Shown here piece after piece: positions 24,201 to 63,239 of a DNA stretch of 64,000 nucleotides (the first letter of the stretch is position 1; each line of letters starts with the position of its first letter). This stretch comes from Glandiceps talaboti (Eukaryota > Hemichordata > Enteropneusta > Spengelidae), in the NCBI RefSeq assembly GCF_964340395.1, contig NC_135558.1:14044501-14108500 (forward strand). The letters run 5' to 3'. The position numbers and the translations under genes were made by a program. The notes under the pieces are model-generated. The model did not search any database, was not told the DNA's origin, and was given only the letters and a program-made list of their open reading frames with translations.

Positions 24201-25561
24201 TTCGTATGTTATCAGATAATTGCAAATTTACTTCGACTCGTTTTTCACTTTACCGATAATAGTATTCGAGGACATTCAATAGACTCAATCAAGCTGCACT
24301 ATTGATCAATTAACCTCTCAGAACTAAGCGTCTTCCCGCCAATATTGATGCAACCACATTCGGTCCATTTTTTTCAAACAAATTCTCGTCTGCTGTAAAT
24401 ATTTGACGTGTCTAAAGGTTATTTTAGACTGACATAATACAGGTTTTCTTCATATCACCTATGGCTTGGTGTCAACATTTGTGGTCAAATGTCGTGCTTT
24501 ATTCATAAACTATATGAAATAAGACTATCTATTTTGTCGAATCGTTCTATCAATTTCATATGTTCGGAAGTATTAATTTCTACTATCTTGTGAAATTATA
24601 CTCCTCCCTGTTTATCGTTCTATTTGCATCAAAGTGACGTCATAACATTTTTGAATAACTATAGTTCGAATAGATGTTGAATTAAAAGTGAAAAATCTAC
24701 GAAATACTTGCTATTATTTGCTATTGTGTTTGGACAGAATTGATGTAGAAATGATACTGTATTTTTTGTACCGAAAGTGATATCATAGTTGTGTACTGTG
24801 ATGATAGCGTAGTGTAAAGAATATTGATCGTACTACTTTATCAGGTTCATGTAGATCAGCATGTATAGATTATTAGGAATTGAGTAAACCAAAAAGGCGC
24901 CATAATGATGAAAAACAGCCATTCTATGCACTGAAAGCGTCTCCTTCATCAAAACAAACATTTACATCACTTTACTCTGACTGATCACATTCCATAACAA
25001 TCTCCAGACATTATATACTGATCTAATCGCCTATGTTAACAGCTGCAAGTCGATGTGTATTCTTTCTTTCCTTTAGACTGAGCAAACATTATGTTCTTTA
25101 ACAACTTGTGTAGTTATTAACCCTCAAGTAACATAATTGACGAAATTGTTATTAATAAAAAATGCCACCCCTGGTTAAACAGTTTAACGTAGACAATTTG
25201 GAGAGCTGTCGTTGCAGATTCATCATAACCATCGAATAGTTACGGCAGGTGGTCTGACTCTAAGCAGTCTTATCGATATACATGTTGAAAGTACGTGCCT
25301 TCGTGACCAAAGTCTGTCCAGGCATAACAGAGTACAACAATCTTACATTTGTTCGTAAATTAACGAAATTTGATATTATTGGAGACGTTAATATAAAACC
25401 AACATTACTACATTAAACATTTATAGAAACTTTTAATTTTTATTAAACATATATCAACGGTATACTATACATACCCGCAGATGCATACATCAGGCAGCGG
25501 GATTGGCTCTCCAGCCACTTTCACAATTGGGGAAATTACAAACTTCACGCCAAAGTATATA

Positions 25562-25603
25562 CCTCCCTCCCTCCCTCCCTCCATACATGCATGCATGCAT
25601 ACA
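25562..25603 (+). repeat. (CTCC)n then (ATGC)n microsatellite
   Basis: Short CTCC array followed by ATGC and ACAT units. Confidence 0.9.
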
Positions 25604-26147
25604 TATCAAATTATTTTATTTCCGAAATACATTACATTAGCATGTACAGGTATAGTATTATTGAGTTCACACTGCATCAACCAGGACATATTTCAAATTG
25701 CATTTGAACATGTTATCCACATCACCAAGGCAAATATTATGTGTTAGTCGTTATAATGCCTGTATCTCTTTCTCCAGATATTACTAGAACCATTTACGGC
25801 ACTGATGCTGCAATATATTGCAATACATTTAGCGTTAGGCTTATACAAACCCGCTTTCATTAGTCCACTAAATAATCTGTAGTGAATATTGCCAAGGCTT
25901 CCTAATATTAATACGATAACTTCAGTATGAAACCCATAGTTATTTATTTTCCGGTGATAGTGGGGATTATTTCTCAAACACAGTGGTATAACATTTCGAA
26001 ATAAGTGAATCGAATGGAATGGTGATTTCTATCAACCAAGTCTTTTTGTTGTTTGTCAATGACACCAATGTCCAGATGTATGTGTTGGTGCTGAAATGTT
26101 TCATCGTTAGAGTCAAACAGTGTGGATTTTTACTGAATGTATGTGTG

Positions 26148-26226
26148 CATACATACATACATACATACATACATACATACATGCATACATACATGCATAC
26201 ATACACACACACGTATGTACGCATAC
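26148..26226 (+). repeat. (CATA)n microsatellite
   Basis: CATA units with ATGC and ACAC interruptions. Confidence 0.93.
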
Positions 26227-26421
26227 ACGCATACACACTTGCTAATACTTAATACGTACAGAAAGACAGATCATATAGGGAAAGTCTCTAGCTGTATCAG
26301 AAACAACAAGATGGAAAACACATGCATGGTGACATTCATGTATAGATTTTACGAGTGTTTCTGCACTACACATAAATCTGTTTGTAAGGTTATTATGATG
26401 TCACCTTGAATATTTTAATTA

Positions 26422-26427
26422 TTTATT
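26422..26427 (-). promoter_or_regulatory. Candidate polyadenylation signal of the BK beta-like gene
   Basis: AATAAA on the minus strand about 730 bases past the stop codon. It is the nearest such hexamer I noticed. If used, the compound microsatellite at 26729-27001 would be in the 3' UTR. Confidence 0.25.
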
Positions 26428-26728
26428 CATCCGTAAAGTCATATAGGACACATACTTTACATGGCAATGTCAACTATACCATGCTGATGCAAAAGGCGTG
26501 ATAGACAAATGTTAACATTACTGTAATCTAATATCGATTTACATATACATTATCATGAGTAATTTTTCCATATAAAGTTTACCAAAATAAGTTTCTAAGT
26601 ATTGATGATGACTGGCCTAACTATATGTTCATATATACATAGATATGTATATATGGTACAGTATACATAATTAATTATTAATATGGGATTTTTAAAGTAA
26701 ATCACACTATCTATACAATTTTCTCACG

Positions 26729-27001
<273 letters not shown>

Positions 27002-27158
27002 ATGACGTCAGCAGCATTCGTTGTGTATTTGATACACTTATTACTTTGGCCAACATTGTTCACCAATGATGTACACCTAACCCAGGCGATCAAACACCTT
27101 CTCTTATCGTCCATTAAAGGTTAGCTTCTGTCTACTAAAGCTCTGTTTCTGAGCCTAT

Positions 27159-52369
<25,211 letters not shown>

Positions 52370-52823
52370 CGAAACTGCGATATTAAATTCTTTTATATAT
52401 GTATCCGTTTGTCGAGTGTGAACAACTAACACATTATTGAATATCTCTCTGTGAACCTCAACCGCTGTCACCTTCTGTCATGCTTCATACGCTCCTATCT
52501 GTAATATGAAGTAAGCAATTATTCCCGCAATAAAGCAGGGAATACCGCGTAAAGGTGATACGGAGAGCCCAGAAGTGGTAGTCTTACTTTCTTGTCTAAC
52601 TCCCCACAGTCGAATTCATCTGTTAAAATATGCATGAAAAATATCAGATTGTTAGAACTAATAATGTAAAATTTAGCGATTACCATGGTAACGTACATGC
52701 TCTTTATATCTCTAATCGTATCAAATATCCGTTTTCAGATAATGAAATGCAAAGTTTGGTATGATAGGTGTGAAAAATAAGAAACTCCTGCCGTGAACAT
52801 ACAACATATATTAAGGTGCTTTT

Positions 52824-53317
52824 AGTAATTACACGGGGGGTCGGGGTGTTAATCAACTCCAGTCCGCAGAATAACATGTGATCCTCCCCCTAGTCTGTTG
52901 TGCTAAAACGTGATCCCCCTGACACTCCCCTGTTCAAGTATTTCAATGGAAAACATTTTAAACTCTAGTCTCCATGTGGTGTAGTTGTTACAGCCCATGT
53001 CAGGAGGTTTTGGGTTCGAATCCCACTAGAGGCAGGGAGTCGTTCTGTAGTAAGACCCCGCCACACTGAGACCAGCTCATCTCTGTTACATTACTTTACA
53101 ATGGTGGCAGTGGTGGGATGTGGTAGCAGTAGGATTTGCAACCGGTGGCAGCGGGTGGGATCATGCCAACATCACAAAATAATGAACAGGTAGATAAAGA
53201 ACGTGTCAAAATAAAACGTGACCCTCTCCAATTTCCATTTTCAAAAATATAGCCCTTCCCCGGCCCCGAGGGCCGATTTGTAAAAAAGTGACCCCCTGTC
53301 CTCCCCTTGTAATTACT
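52824..53317. mobile_element. 494-bp TIR element containing a tRNA-like sequence
   Basis: Begins AGTAATTACACGGGG and ends with the reverse complement of AGTAATTACAAGGGG (14 of 15 match). G/C-rich blocks rich in GGGGTC/GACCCC lie inside both ends. Between 52968 and 53034 is a tRNA-derived sequence. No reading frame of note. It is either a MITE carrying a SINE-like insert or a composite SINE. Confidence 0.65.
52968..53034 (+). other. tRNA-derived sequence (SINE head or tRNA pseudogene)
   Basis: A-box TGGTGTAGTTGTTA (52977-52990) and a perfect B-box GGTTCGAATCC (53013-53023). The ends GTCTCCA and TAGAGGC pair as an acceptor stem with one wobble and one mismatch. The anticodon arm does not form, so it is not a functional tRNA. 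Confidence 0.6.
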
Positions 53318-53319
53318 GA

Positions 53320-53572
<253 letters not shown>

Positions 53573-53614
53573 ACTCTTTCTTGGTTGTAACTCGGAGTTT
53601 CACGCATATTGTAA

Positions 53615-53696
<82 letters not shown>

Positions 53697-53738
53697 TCGC
53701 ACTATGCGTGAAACTCCGAGTTACAACCAAGAAAGAGT
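53573..53738. repeat. 166-bp palindrome: two hammerhead-derived arms around (AT)35
   Basis: 53573-53620 and the reverse complement of 53691-53738 match at 45 of 48 positions; the 70-bp loop is pure AT. Each arm, read outward from the AT block, gives CGATGA, a CGC/GCG-type hairpin (clear in the right arm), GAAACTCCGAGTTACAACC. That is the 3' part of the hammerhead seen at 28412-28456, with the C-T of the CTGATGA core and the first stem I strand replaced by AT repeat. A cruciform-prone, probably inactive relic. Confidence 0.8.
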
Positions 53739-53814
53739 TCCAGAACCACCAAAACTATTGCGCTCTGCCACTGTGGTATAAAGCACTGCCTTAGCAAATT
53801 GATACTCACCGAGT

Positions 53815-53922
<108 letters not shown>

Positions 53923-53924
53923 AT

Positions 53925-54700
53925 TTGTCGTTTCCAACCCCTTGAATATCGTGCCCTAAGGTATACAATTCGAGCAATGCCAGAGATGTGAATACATCAA
54001 TCTCCACATCAATTCTATTATAGATTCAATTAAAACATTACTGAATAAAAAGTTTGATTTCGCGACATGAGAGTTGTCAATTGCAACGTCCTTACTAATT
54101 ACAATTTTTATATTTGAAAGGTAAGAAGCGAACAGAATTAATCGGACGACAAAATATGTCGATACTTTCACAACGAGTTTGCTATTTCCATACACTGTGT
54201 GTACACTGACTATAGCCCCTTATCTTTGAATACTCACTCTCATTCCAATGGCGACTCAAGACTTCGTTCTTGTGAGTAAAAAAACCGCCAACAACTGTTT
54301 CGTGATATATTGCGGTAATGCGGAGAGTAACAACACCGAATGCAATTTGAAGTAATTGATAAACAGCTCAGGGATATAACGAAAACGTATGAAAGAATGG
54401 GATTTGTTCCCGTCAACCACACATTCTGTATTATACTTACACTTAGATTACTACAGCTCAGCGAAACGAATACCATTCGAATACGAATCTCTTCTTTGCT
54501 TCAGCGGAAAACTTAATCCAAAGTACTAGCGTGTACTCTGTGCACCTTTGTTTCTAGTCCTCACTGCTTTGCAGCAGCACTGGCAGATGTTGAAAATAAT
54601 CTGATGTTACAAATGGAGAAATCCGTACAATTATTGGAGAAATAAAGTTTCACACAACACGCAGACGTCATATAAAAGACACGGGAGCGACTTCCTGTGG
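53925..54700. other. Stretch without a recognisable feature
   Basis: Short frames only; nothing recognised. Confidence 0.45.
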
Positions 54701-54736
54701 GACTGATCAACCTATGCTTAAATGCCAGTGTACTTG

Positions 54737-54793
54737 TGACGTCACGAGTTCGACCGCTGGTATCGCGTCGTCGGCAGAGCGCCAACCGGAAGT
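54737..54793. promoter_or_regulatory. Promoter-like patch: consensus CRE and ETS sites
   Basis: TGACGTCA (54737-54744) and ACCGGAAGT (54785-54793) sit 41 bp apart in a locally CpG-rich patch (CGACCGC, CGCGTCGTCGG). CRE and ETS sites are common in animal CpG-type promoters. It lies 2.4 kb upstream of the BK beta-like start codon and could drive that gene (needing a 5' noncoding exon), or an unseen gene. Inference only. Confidence 0.35.
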
Positions 54794-54799
54794 ATTGTG

Positions 54800-55555
54800 G
54801 CACGATTCGCAAGAAGTGGAAAACACAACTGCCGTAGGGTACAGTCGTTAGGTTGAATGAAATTAAACATGTAGCCCGTAGAGCATCCGAGTTTAGGTGA
54901 TTTCCTACCCAACGCACTTCTATCGTTTCAATAGTGTACCCTAACGTAACTTACGAATAAAATACGAGATACATAGCGTGACCCGAAATACGTGACCTTT
55001 TAGTAAGGATTCTGTGATAAACCCGACTAATTTTTTTTCCTGAATTACACGGAATGCGGATTTTTAAAATATTAAATGATCAAATGTCTTACTTTGCCCG
55101 ACAATGTTATACCAGGCGTAGCCAATACATAATTCGCAGTACATTTTCCACTCTCAAGTGTCGTGAGAGTAATGAAAAAAAATTACCATACATAATTAAT
55201 TCATATTTTCTATCTGTCGAGGTCACATCGAGGTTACCTGAGTCCAATTAAATGTATGTAAAGGACCCCCGTTGTTTACTGATATGATTGAACATTACTC
55301 CTAGCTCCCCATCCCCTCTCCACCTCTCCCCTTCCTTCTTTCTGTCCGTCCATCTGTTTGTAATTAGACTATTATCCTTCCTGTAAATAATATCGGCCTC
55401 AGCAACCTGGCATTAGTATAAAGATATGGAATACGTGTTACTTAATTAACATACACTTGTGCACACTCGAAAGAATAAAACAGTCTCGCAAGCTCGGAAA
55501 TCGGTCTACTTTGACACTTTCTATTACAGATGTTGTCGTGGTAACCAAACATGAA
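54800..55555. other. Stretch without a recognisable feature
   Basis: Nothing recognised. Confidence 0.4.
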
Positions 55556-55559
55556 TTGG

Positions 55560-56685
<1,126 letters not shown>

Positions 56686-56689
56686 TACA

Positions 56690-56935
56690 AATATTGCTAT
56701 ATTTTATCATATGTCTCAATATGAATTTTACTAACATAATCCATCCGCTGAATCGAATTCATTTTATTGACATCGCTATATTTCATTGTCTGAAGTGACA
56801 CAAGTCTTACTAACGTTGCTACAGTTTATCGTCTGGCTCAATAAAAGTCTTACTAACATTGCAACATTTTGTCATTGGGCTCAACAAAACTCTTACTAAA
56901 CATTAGACATTGCAACATTTTCTAAACCTGAGATA
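56690..56935 (+). repeat. Approximately 50-bp minisatellite
   Basis: Four to five units with TCTTACTAACATTGC(A/T)ACATTTT and ATCGTCTGGCTCAATAAAA. Related single units occur at about 27615-27680 and 37940-38250. Confidence 0.7.
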
Positions 56936-56939
56936 CGTT

Positions 56940-59730
56940 TAATATTAACACATTGTCTAAAATAATTTACTTCACAATGTAACAATCTGCTGAGATAATG
57001 ACAACTAAATGTGCAATAAAATGTAACAAATTTTTGTCAGCATTTTATCACAAGATGCCAAGTAACTAGTGGTATTTTCAGGCCAAAATACGTTGTTTCA
57101 GGTGCCGGGGTGTAAATTGTAACAATGATTTTGACACTTCGCTGCAGTTGATACAAAGTCTAGTGTGGCTGACACGGTAAATAATAGAAACCAAGTTTTT
57201 AACAGTAACTCCATATGGTATCACTATGTATCAGCGCTCAATATATTACTAATTCCACACTATTTTAAAAGCAAGACCAATTAGCTGTTGCAAAAGATCA
57301 AATGTAGAAGTTGATGCACGACTAAAAAAACCCTGTAGGCTAAAATAGATACTTTACATTTGAAAATGATAAATGAACGGACGTGTAAGTACTCCAATAT
57401 ACTGATTTAATCCCAGGATGGGAATGAAAAATCGTTGACTGAAGTAAGCCGCGAGGCTCGTTCTTTTACAAACTTCCGAGTCAAGGCGAATCGAAATTTA
57501 AAAGATGTCGTGACCTCAAACATCACACAACAAGTCACGAAGTGTAAGAACTAAATCACTTTAAGAGCTTCTGGCTTAAGTTGGGGTTACATGTTGTTTG
57601 GGATGCGTTTTGCGTTTTAGTTAATGGGACCTGTATATCTGTATATAAAGAAACACGTATACATGTACCTAGACATTCCTTGTTATTAGCAAAATAGGTA
57701 TACAACCATTCTCAAAATCTCGTTTAGTTCTAATAATCAAACATGTCTGACAAGAGCCACATTTAGGCACGTAACATCGACAAACATTGAGGTATACCTA
57801 AGTCCGATAAGTTACGTACTTAATAATAAATATGCAATAGGTGGGTGGGTGCAAGCTGATTCTCAATACTAAGTTTCAATGGGAATTTCATAGATTGGGC
57901 TAAATTTAATCTGACTTGAATCGTTTTAAATTTCGCCCTCATGTTTATAATATCAGATTGAGTCTGGATTCACCTTCCCATCTTGGCACAGGGGTGCATG
58001 TATCTTTCTCTGTTTTTGTTGGTGTTACTTTAAGATTAAATGTGACTCTTATCAGACACGTTTGATCATAGAATTGAACGCGATTTGAGAATGGCTGTAA
58101 TAAATATAGGCGTGGTCGATCATGTGACATTATATTTTTGACACAAAGATAGACATATTTCGACTCTAGACTAACAAAAACAAAGACACATTAAACACAG
58201 CAGGGTCCTTTGCCCAATCACATTGAACACTGATTACATTGCTATTCTTTCACATCGCATTAAAAACAGGCTTCTAGTGAAAACATTATACACAGACTTG
58301 ATGATTTTAATGGCTGCAATTGTTTATTTTCTAACTGATAATCAACATTTATACTTGACTTCTTCTATATCCCCACTGTGCACGGCACCTATTTTATTGT
58401 TTCAGAAGTTGTCTCGGGGCTTGTATTAAATGCTCTGTTAGGAAACACCAAGCCAACGTCATTTTAGCTGTAAAATGTTGATAACACCCCCGCCATGCTA
58501 CAATTGTACTAAACGACTCGGACTCCAGATTTCTAGTGTGCATAATCGACGAGAATGGACATTATACGAGAACAGCTAAACGAGATGGTTTATTAAGGTA
58601 TTATGAATGGTAATGCTTATAAACTCAGCCAGTTCTACTTAAAGTAAACGATGGACATTTTGCGCTGTCCAATGATGCGAAGTGTTGTTAGCAAAAGCAT
58701 GTCATCTAAAAAGATATCAAAATTAAAAGTGTACATACAGTGCAAGTGTCGTGATCGTGATCTGCATGTATTTGTGAGATTTCGTTGACCCTTGTTTGTT
58801 AGGTTGTGTCAAGTAGTGTTTTGCACTGGTGTATCGTTCTGTGTTTGCAGTGTCAAGCATTATATTACAGTGTCATGTCCTATATGTATATGTTTTTGTT
58901 CTCACTCAGGTCTCGCTGGAGGTGTTACAGTGTTCCACACTTTGAGAATTCAAGCACTGTAACACAGACATAATTTTTTTTAAAGCAAAGCAAACCCTTC
59001 AGTGAAATATATCTCATATATGAACATTCTTGCAGCGTTCCCATTTTGACGTCTTTATTGCATTAGGATGACATTACCTCGAAACGTCACAATCACAATC
59101 ATTCAGCTCCCAGTGGATTGCCAGCAATGATCGAACAAAACATGTATAGCCGAATGGTGTTCTACCATAATGACGTTTTCTTCCTGATTTCCTCCTTACC
59201 TCTCACCAGGGAGCCGACGCCAAATTATCGTTCTTCAGACACGCTATTACATTCAACAATATGCTGATTACGGTGAACAAACTAATGCATAGAAAGTATA
59301 CCTCTAGGATAGCTCGATAATCACATTACTGTGGTCGTAAGCTGACCTTTTCCTTAAAGTTACTTTGACAATCTAGAATTTTTTTTAAAATGTATACTCA
59401 GCAATTTGTCCCCAAGAACGGAAGGATGGAACTATATAACGCAGGAACATTGTCTTCAATTCAGCTAATTTGACTTTATATTCGATATGTCTGCTTTGAC
59501 ACGTTTTAAGTTTATTGTCAGGGGACATTCTCGCAAAACTGAGCTGATATTTTCTTCCGCGTCTTTGACGGTGTCGTAAAAGAGGTAATTTACGATGATG
59601 TAAAGTGGATTGAGATTCTGTTTGCTGCCAACCAATGTCCACGTTTTTCGCCATGGACTTTTTTTTTAATCTGGTAACTTTTTACTTTGTGTGACTTTGA
59701 ATGACAGCGGTTAATTAATTAAATGTTCCC
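56940..59730. other. Long stretch without a confident gene
   Basis: One 89-codon frame on the minus strand (59385-59654, MAKNVDIGWQQTE...) looks mildly protein-like but is unsupported; nothing else recognised. Confidence 0.4.
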
Positions 59731-59737
59731 TTTAATG

Positions 59738-59870
59738 TGAGTGAGTGAGTGAGTGAGTGAGTGAGTGAGTGAGTAGTGAGTGCTTGCGTGCGTGCGTGCG
59801 TGCGTGAGTGAGTGATCATGAGTGAGCGAGTGAGTGAGTAGTGAGTGAGTGAGTGAGTGAGTGAGTGGGT
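59738..59870 (+). repeat. (GAGT)n / (GCGT)n microsatellite
   Basis: GAGT arrays interrupted by GCGT, TAGT and GATC units. Confidence 0.93.
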
Positions 59871-59874
59871 TAGC

Positions 59875-60780
59875 TTACTTACTCAGTACTTACCTATACC
59901 TACTTACTTATTGTTGTATGTTGTTTGTTTTTGGTGTTCAACTTCGGTGATATTTAGTCTAGTTTGAACTTTATATCCAGCATTAGATTCACATACACAA
60001 ATAACTGAGACAGGGTAGATTATTACAACGTGGACAGACAATTCTTGATTATTATCAATACAATTTTACCAAATTATTTAGGTTCAAGCCATTACATAGT
60101 CTTCAACATTTATGGACGTTAGAATTATAAACACTTGTCTTGCCAGGTACATTATGTCAGGTAGTTCAACGAGAATGCCCAAACAAACACAATAGCCATA
60201 AATCAGCGTTCCGAATGCATGTTTAGATGATGCTCTAAATCGTCACATTATGTCACGTCGCCAGCGTATCGCGGTATGGTTTAATGCCTGGCAATATGTA
60301 AATTGTCGATTAACTCCTAAACATTAGAACGTAGTAATTTACGAACAAATCGTGTTGATCATTTTTTGCGATGGAGAAACACCGACTGACTTAAAATCAT
60401 AGTTAATTACGCACCCGTTAGTGTATAGAGTATTGACGGAAACACAATCCCAAACGTCGGCAAAAATAAAGTATTGCGCTCAATAATATACCAGTTTCCA
60501 ATTATTCGGAAATGTGAAATTCGGTGTGTATTTAATTGGTATCCGTTAGACCTTGTCAAGTTGTATCTGTTGTATCGTGAAAAAATATCTCTAAGGGTAA
60601 TTTTTACTTCTAAAATAATCAGGTAGAAAATCGATTTCTAACCTACTTATTTGATCTTGAAGGTGATACAAGCTGAGTTTAAATCTCTTTTACCAATGCA
60701 ACCAGTTTTTGAGCACACGACGTCACAAGACATGACTTGGCATGACAAGAGAAGGCAACACTACGCACAACGCAGAGCAG
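59875..60780. other. Stretch without a recognisable feature
   Basis: Nothing recognised. Confidence 0.45.
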
Positions 60781-60784
60781 AACA

Positions 60785-61366
60785 ACACAACACAACACAA
60801 CACAACACAACACAACACAACACAACACAACACAACACAGAACAGCACACCGCCGAGCAACACATCACAGCAACGTTACTGCACATCATAACACAACACA
60901 AAATAACACAACACAACAAAAGGCAACACAAGAAAGACATGACACAAGTTTAAACAACACAACACACAACAGGGCAACACAGCACAGCACAGCACAACAC
61001 AATGCAATGCACACATTACTTCAACACAACTCAACACAACACAATATAACACAACGCAACGAAAGGCAAAGCAAGGCCACACACAACGCAACACAACACA
61101 GCACAACACAACACAATACAACACAACGCAACGCAACGCAATGCAACACACAACGCAACACGACACAACACAACGCGACACAACACAACTCAACACAACG
61201 CAATACAGCACAACACAACACAACGCAACGCAACACAACACAGCACAACACAACAACGCAACGCAACACAACACAACACAACACAACACAACACAACACA
61301 ACACAACACAACACAACACAACGCAACACAACACAACACAACACAATACAACATAACACAGAACAG
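60785..61366 (+). repeat. Long (CACAA)n pentanucleotide array
   Basis: About 580 bp of ACACA/CACAA units in which most variants are single changes (GCAAC, GCACA, ATACA). One strand has almost no G except in variants, the other almost no C; the resulting frames (Thr-Gln-His-Asn on +, Cys-Val-Leu on -) are artefacts. Confidence 0.95.
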
Positions 61367-61369
61367 AAA

Positions 61370-61835
61370 GCCAATTAGTATTCACAATACAAGGGTTAAT
61401 GTCTTTCTGACAGTCCTTAGACATACATAAAGGTTTGAACCTAGGTGAAGGGAATGTACAGCTGTTGAGTATTATAGCATAGATTATTGGATCTACTTGT
61501 TTGAATAATTGACAATGATATATAGTTTGTAGCGATTTACAGACAATGTTGTAACCATGGCAATTAACATTCTAAATAATATATAATATTTCCTGCCAAG
61601 TGTTTTTTTTTTTCTGATGTCCTCCAAGCATTTATCGTTAACATATGTCTTGAGAAAAAGCAATACCAATGTTAACAAAATTCATAATGGTTTGATAACC
61701 TTTTCTAAAAATATTGTAAGTTTCTAGAATGTGTTCTCTTATTTGTTTTTCTCAAACTATCCGTTTCAGTTGTATCTATCAAAGTTTATCGATTGTAACC
61801 TGATTATTATAATATTTCACGGGATTGGCCTAAAG
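61370..61835. other. Stretch without a recognisable feature
   Basis: Nothing recognised. Confidence 0.45.
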
Positions 61836-61836
61836 A

Positions 61837-62199
61837 AAAACATTGTTTGGTTCTGGTTGCCCGACCCCATACTAGTTTTTCACTGTCGACCCTAAATTTT
61901 TGTTTTACACATTCGAGAGAAAAAAATAAAATCGCGAAAATTGTGAAGTCTCATCAGGAATAGTGGATGCGGAAACCGACATTAACTTTAAAAAGGGCAA
62001 TATAAAACCGTTCTTCCAATCTGTAATGGCTGTACATCTGATGAGAAGAAACCAATAACACAGAGACCATATGAAAAACAACGGTAACTACCTAAAGTAG
62101 GCACTTATGCATACAAATATAAATAAAATAAAATAACATCTACCTACCCCACCTATTCTAAAACTGAATGTGATCGGTAACACACATTTTTGTTAGGTT
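61837..62199 (+). mobile_element. MITE family copy 3
   Basis: About 363 bp: starts GGCCTAAAGAAAAACATTG, has TTGGTTCTGGTTGCCCGACC, TTCCAATCTGTAATGGCTGT and CTACCCCACCTATTC, and ends with the inverted AACACACATTTTTGTTAGG. Target-site duplication is no longer clear, so it is older or edge-mutated. Same orientation as copies 1 and 2. Confidence 0.82.
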
Positions 62200-63235
62200 T
62201 AAATTTTACGTACGTTCACGTTTTGAAACATAACATTGATATCATAGAATATTAAAGGTTTGCGACGTTTCTTTTAATTATTCAAGAATGAACACATCTC
62301 AGATCATTGTGTAATTTTCTCACGTGTTTTATTTCTATGGTAAAAGCTTGGGTAAGGTGACAAGAAATACCGATATTTATGTATCTGAAAATCTTTGATC
62401 AGTCGGTGTATCTTTATCTAAAAAACGACGCGAAACGTACATTCATGCCCCTTTTCTTTTTTTGAACACCAAAGGTAGATTTATATCACACGCAGGACAA
62501 GTTGAACGCGTTCGAACTAAAAGTATGGGATTTATACCCTGGTTGGGCTACATCACAACTCGCGCCGACGTCTACGTGATTGGTTTTGTGTCGAAATTTA
62601 ATCAATTTATTTATATTTCAAATTATGTTTCTTATACCTGCACAGGTCTGGTTACATTATTGCTCACTATCTTTCTCATTGACTGTGATGCAAGTTATCG
62701 GCTAAGACTTGTATTTAAGTATATATGTGATTTTGACTCGTTTCAAAATTACCATGTTATTTTGTAACACTTCTTTCTGTCAACCTATCACTTTTATCTG
62801 TGGCTGATCACTGGTTAAAACACTTGCTTCTTACTACCATGTATGGCCAACAATCTATAGATTGGCTATTCATAATATATGAAGTCAATAAAACAAAAAA
62901 CAAAAGTAAAAAAACTAATGTATAATGAGGGCGCAATATTTATTTTACCCCACTTAGCCTTATCGTCAACAATTATATTTCGTTCGGCACCGTTTACGGT
63001 GTGACATGGAAAATGGTGTCATGTTCGCCAAAAATTCTGAAATGCACTTTATTATTGTCTTTGCAAATTTGAAATAATGAGAGCACAAATATGATAAACT
63101 TGTTTCCACTCACAAAGCATTTGTTTCACAAAGAAGGTTGTCACCACTCGTTTAATGAAGTTATCATCTATTTCATGAATTTTTCAGTTGTTATTGAAGA
63201 GTATCAGTATGAATGCTTATAAAAATAGAAATTCT
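62200..63235. other. Stretch without a confident gene
   Basis: One hydrophobic frame of 101 codons (62462-62767), unsupported. Confidence 0.4.
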
Positions 63236-63239
63236 AAAA

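Larger units (their letters stand above)
17150..26725. other. Long intergenic stretch, no confident gene
   Basis: AT-rich DNA between the NWD-like and the BK beta-like genes. It contains a few microsatellites and one unassigned open frame (18883-19365), all listed separately. Other frames here are under 100 codons, unsupported by splice continuity or recognisable motifs. Confidence 0.5.

Noticed and set aside
52968-53034. Functional tRNA gene
   Set aside because: A and B boxes are good, but the anticodon stem does not form and the acceptor stem has a mismatch; treated as tRNA-derived repeat.
54561-54917. 118-codon minus-strand frame over the CRE/ETS patch
   Set aside because: No recognisable motif. 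The CpG-rich composition removes stops and explains its length.
59385-59654. 89-codon minus-strand frame MAKNVDIGWQQTE...
   Set aside because: Protein-like in places but isolated, with no family motif or splice partner.
60651-61424. 182-codon Cys-Val-Leu frame and Thr-Gln-His-Asn frames
   Set aside because: Low-complexity translation of the (CACAA)n array.
61021-62060. Other CTGATGA occurrences (for example 16522, 51889, 62036) as hammerheads
   Set aside because: No stem II followed by GAAA at the right spacing.
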